From NCBI GenBank assembly GCA_023398955.1, contig JAEWRL010000033.1:1-64000 (forward strand): a stretch of 64,000 nt of DNA, in the 5' to 3' direction. Both the position numbers and the translations under genes were made by a program. Under the pieces are notes generated by a model. That model worked only from the letters and a program-made list of their open reading frames with translations, was not told the origin of the DNA and did not search any database. This document shows, piece by piece, positions 61,942-64,000 of the stretch (the first letter of the stretch is position 1; each line of letters opens with the position of its first letter). Origin of the DNA: Pseudomonadota bacterium (GTDB taxonomy: Bacteria > Myxococcota_A > Polyangia > Polyangiales > Polyangiaceae).

Positions 61942-63504
61942 ATGGTCGCTTCGTCCCCGCCCCTCGTCCCCGATCCCAGCACCCTGGCGCCGCACGCGCT
62001 CGGCCTCACAGACGCGGCCGCGACCCACTCCGCGGCACCAGCATCCCTCGCCGATGCCCTGATGCCGCTCACGGGGGCGGACCCCGCTACCTCAGCCGCC
62101 GCGCCCCCCCAGCTCGATGCGGTTCCCGCCTGCGGTCCTTGGCGATCCTACAAGGAGCGAGTCGCGGGTTTGGCGCAGCGGCTCGTTGATGCCCAGCGCC
62201 CCATTCGCGTATTGGACCATATCAAATGGCCAGGAGAGGTGTTCGATGCCTTCCGAACGTCGCGGTGGAGAGAGCCACCCCGTATCGACAGGGCCTACTA
62301 TCAGGCCATCCCTCTCGGGTTCGATCCCGCGCCATTGAAAGCACGGTTCCGCGAGTTGGCCGCGGACGTGCGCCGCGAGCTTGGTCCGAGCGACGCCATC
62401 GGTGGCATCCTGCAAGCAAGCGCGAGCGAGTACGCGCGCCTCATCGAGATGCTGGAGGCGCGCGGAACGCGCCGCTTCTATGAGCTCAGCCGTGAGCTCT
62501 ATGGCTCCGCGCGGGACGTCTTCAAGGATGGCGTCACCGAGGTCCGAGATCTGGCTCGGGACCTTTACCAGGTGCTCACGGAGCTCGACGATTCACTGCT
62601 CGGCCCACCCCAGCAGCGCAGCGTCGGCGCAGAAGAGGTGGTGGCGGAGCTCGAGCGACGGTTCAGGGAGACCTTCGGCCCCGGCACTATCCGTGTCATT
62701 TTGGACGACGGCATCGTCGCGGACGCCGCGGCAGGCAGTGATTACGTGAAGGTGCGGCGCGGAGCTCTTTTTACCCCCCGCGACATTCGCGTGCTGGAGG
62801 TGCACGAAGGCTGGGCCCACGTCGCCACGAGCCTCAATGGGCAGCACCAGCCCGTCGCGCGTTGGCTCGCCAAGGGGCCGCCCCGGGTAGCCGCCACCCA
62901 GGAGGGCTTGGCATCCCTTCTCGAGGTGCTCACCTTCGCGAGCTATCCGCGCCGCGCCCGGCGCTTGAACGACCGCGTGCTCGCGGTAGACAAAGCGGAG
63001 TCCGGGGCGGACTTCTTGGAGGTCTTCGATTGGTTCCGCACCGAGGGTTATGACGAGGAGGACTGCGTGTGGAACGCGCACCGCGTCTTCCGCGGCGGCA
63101 CTACAGCTGGCGGCGCACCCTTCACGAAGGACATCGTCTACATGAAAGGAGTGGTCAGCAACTACAATTTCATGCAGAGCGCCATCGCGCGAGGGCGGCC
63201 CGAGCTCATACGCTGGCTCTTCGTTGGCAAGGTGGCTCTAGAGGACATCCCGGTGCTGGCCGAGCGGGCGCACGAAGGCGTCGTGCGGGCTCCCCGCTAC
63301 GTCCCTCGCCATTTCGACGATCTGAACGGCATCGCCATCTGGCTTGGTATCAGCACCTTCTGGGGGCGGCTCAACTCCCGCGCCATCTACGACCATTTCG
63401 AACGCCTCTTCGATCCGACGGATCGCGGTGCGCAGCTCTCGCCCCGCAGCGAGCCACCCTCGTGCCGCCCTGCGCCCCCGTCCACATCCGCGCCCAGGAA
63501 ATGA
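61942..63504 (+). CDS. QEGLA-motif (DUF1704) metallopeptidase-like protein
   Basis: Predicted 520-residue protein of the 'flavohemoglobin expression-modulating QEGLA motif' family, related to eukaryotic MATCAP tyrosine carboxypeptidases. Metal site: VLEVHEGWAHVATSLNG (HExxxH with His288, Glu289, His293) and the name motif TQEGLASLLEVLTF about 30 residues on, which gives the third ligand. FTKDIVYMKGV and RFYELSRELYGSARD are further family blocks. The N-terminal 65 and last 25 residues are Pro/Ala/Ser-rich linkers. The bacterial substrate is unknown. It is followed after four bases by another gene, so it is probably part of an operon. Confidence 0.9.
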   Translation: MVASSPPLVPDPSTLAPHALGLTDAAATHSAAPASLADALMPLTGADPATSAAAPPQLDAVPACGPWRSYKERVAGLAQRLVDAQRPIRVLDHIKWPGEVFDAFRTSRWREPPRIDRAYYQAIPLGFDPAPLKARFRELAADVRRELGPSDAIGGILQASASEYARLIEMLEARGTRRFYELSRELYGSARDVFKDGVTEVRDLARDLYQVLTELDDSLLGPPQQRSVGAEEVVAELERRFRETFGPGTIRVILDDGIVADAAAGSDYVKVRRGALFTPRDIRVLEVHEGWAHVATSLNGQHQPVARWLAKGPPRVAATQEGLASLLEVLTFASYPRRARRLNDRVLAVDKAESGADFLEVFDWFRTEGYDEEDCVWNAHRVFRGGTTAGGAPFTKDIVYMKGVVSNYNFMQSAIARGRPELIRWLFVGKVALEDIPVLAERAHEGVVRAPRYVPRHFDDLNGIAIWLGISTFWGRLNSRAIYDHFERLFDPTDRGAQLSPRSEPPSCRPAPPSTSAPRK

Positions 63505-63508
63505 AGCC

Positions 63509-64000
63509 GTGAGCGTAACGTTCGGGAAAGCAGCACTCAACGAGATACGGAGGCGGTGGGAGCCGGAGGCTGCCACGACCGCGGCCCTGTTGGCAGCTGC
63601 GCTGAACGGCGTACTCGGATGCGGCAGCAGCGCTAGTGCCTCCCCCGTGGCCGCGACGAACCCAGCTTCCGCGCCCAGCAGCACCACCTCACCAACACCT
63701 GGCGGCCTGCCCCGTGCCCCTGTCTCGCCGCCCCCTCGGCGGGTTCCGTTCTCCCACGATCCTCCCTCGGCGTCGATATCACCAGTGCCGCCTGAGCTCG
63801 CGGCGGCCGCGGCCATTCCGGCGCCCGCCGCAGCGGAAGAGCCGGCGCGGCCAGGCCAAGCCTTCGTCGAAGCCGCCATCTTCCGAGCTCCGCCGAGCGC
63901 CATCGCGGATCTGGCACGCCTCGGGCCGGCCGCGGCCTGGAGCGCCCGCGAGACGGGAAGCGAGGTGACGCCACAAGTCTCGGTGCGCGTGCTGCTGGAG
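63509..64000 (+). CDS. Uncharacterised Ala/Pro-rich protein, N-terminal part (runs off the window)
   Basis: A frame open from GTG 63509 to the right edge (164 codons, no stop), beginning four bases after the QEGLA stop. It starts MSVTFGKAALNEIRRRWEP, then an Ala/Leu stretch ending LGCGSS, then a long Pro/Ala/Ser-rich linker (about 45-130), and may enter a folded domain near the edge (AFVEAAIFRAPPSAIADLARLG). The start codon has no clear ribosome binding site but coupling to the upstream gene is plausible. I do not recognise a family. The visible part is mostly low complexity, so confidence is limited. Confidence 0.5.
   Translation, partial: MSVTFGKAALNEIRRRWEPEAATTAALLAAALNGVLGCGSSASASPVAATNPASAPSSTTSPTPGGLPRAPVSPPPRRVPFSHDPPSASISPVPPELAAAAAIPAPAAAEEPARPGQAFVEAAIFRAPPSAIADLARLGPAAAWSARETGSEVTPQVSVRVLLE

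Overview
This is a GC-rich bacterial chromosome segment whose content points to the Myxococcota, probably the Polyangiales/Sorangium side. That placement is inference: there is no rRNA or marker phylogeny here. The grounds are several Cys-anchored lipoproteins with long Gly/Ala/Ser stalks, lipoprotein cellulases, a CotH-type kinase, an orphan NtrBC-like two-component pair, a long SecA, and dense coding with many start/stop overlaps. I see no rRNA, tRNA, CRISPR, prophage or insertion sequence.

Layout. 0-1.8 kb: edge of a four-helix-bundle protein and a GH12 endoglucanase lipoprotein. 1.8-8.8 kb: housekeeping (rsmB, rseP, thioesterase, secA). 8.8-9.9 kb: a gene-poor stretch with a 42-bp tandem repeat array and a second low-complexity array. 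9.9-19.1 kb: O-methyltransferase, site-2-protease/TPR protein, histidine kinase plus sigma-54 activator, a carbohydrate-binding-like lipoprotein, a small membrane protein, an MFS carrier and nadA. 19.3-23.5 kb: GH9 endoglucanase and a poly-Asp VWA lipoprotein. 23.5-33.3 kb: one minus-strand operon for cobalamin uptake and nucleotide-loop salvage, led by a clear cobalamin riboswitch. Its order is btuB, propeller-like lipoprotein, btuF, btuC, btuD, cobU, cobT, cobS, cobC. Nearly every junction overlaps.

33.4-45.7 kb: apaG, CotH kinase lipoprotein, K+ channel, trehalose synthase, AGCS symporter, 1-Cys peroxiredoxin, glgX, hemerythrin-like protein, dinB and a small membrane protein. Two copies of a ~125-bp hairpin element sit exactly at the 3' ends of the symporter gene and dinB. 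45.8-54.6 kb: GreA/B-like factor, glutathionyl-hydroquinone reductase, an APH-like/P-loop kinase fusion, a PPC-like lipoprotein, and a two-gene operon of an unknown lipoprotein and a secreted glucan-water-dikinase-like lipoprotein. 54.7-64 kb: NmrA-like reductase, fatty acid hydroxylase, CE2 esterase, a three-gene Gtr-like glycosylation cluster, a GFA protein, a QEGLA metallopeptidase and a truncated gene.

Functional themes. (1) Surface-anchored attack on plant polysaccharide: GH12, GH9 and CE2 are all predicted lipoproteins. (2) Cobalamin capture, with a candidate surface lipoprotein that is positionally and structurally reminiscent of Bacteroides BtuG. (3) Extracytoplasmic kinase-fold lipoproteins (CotH and the dikinase). 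(4) Glycogen/trehalose metabolism (glgX, trehalose synthase). The least explained elements are the 42-bp array, the dispersed stop-codon-abutting hairpin, the dikinase operon and the propeller-like lipoprotein.
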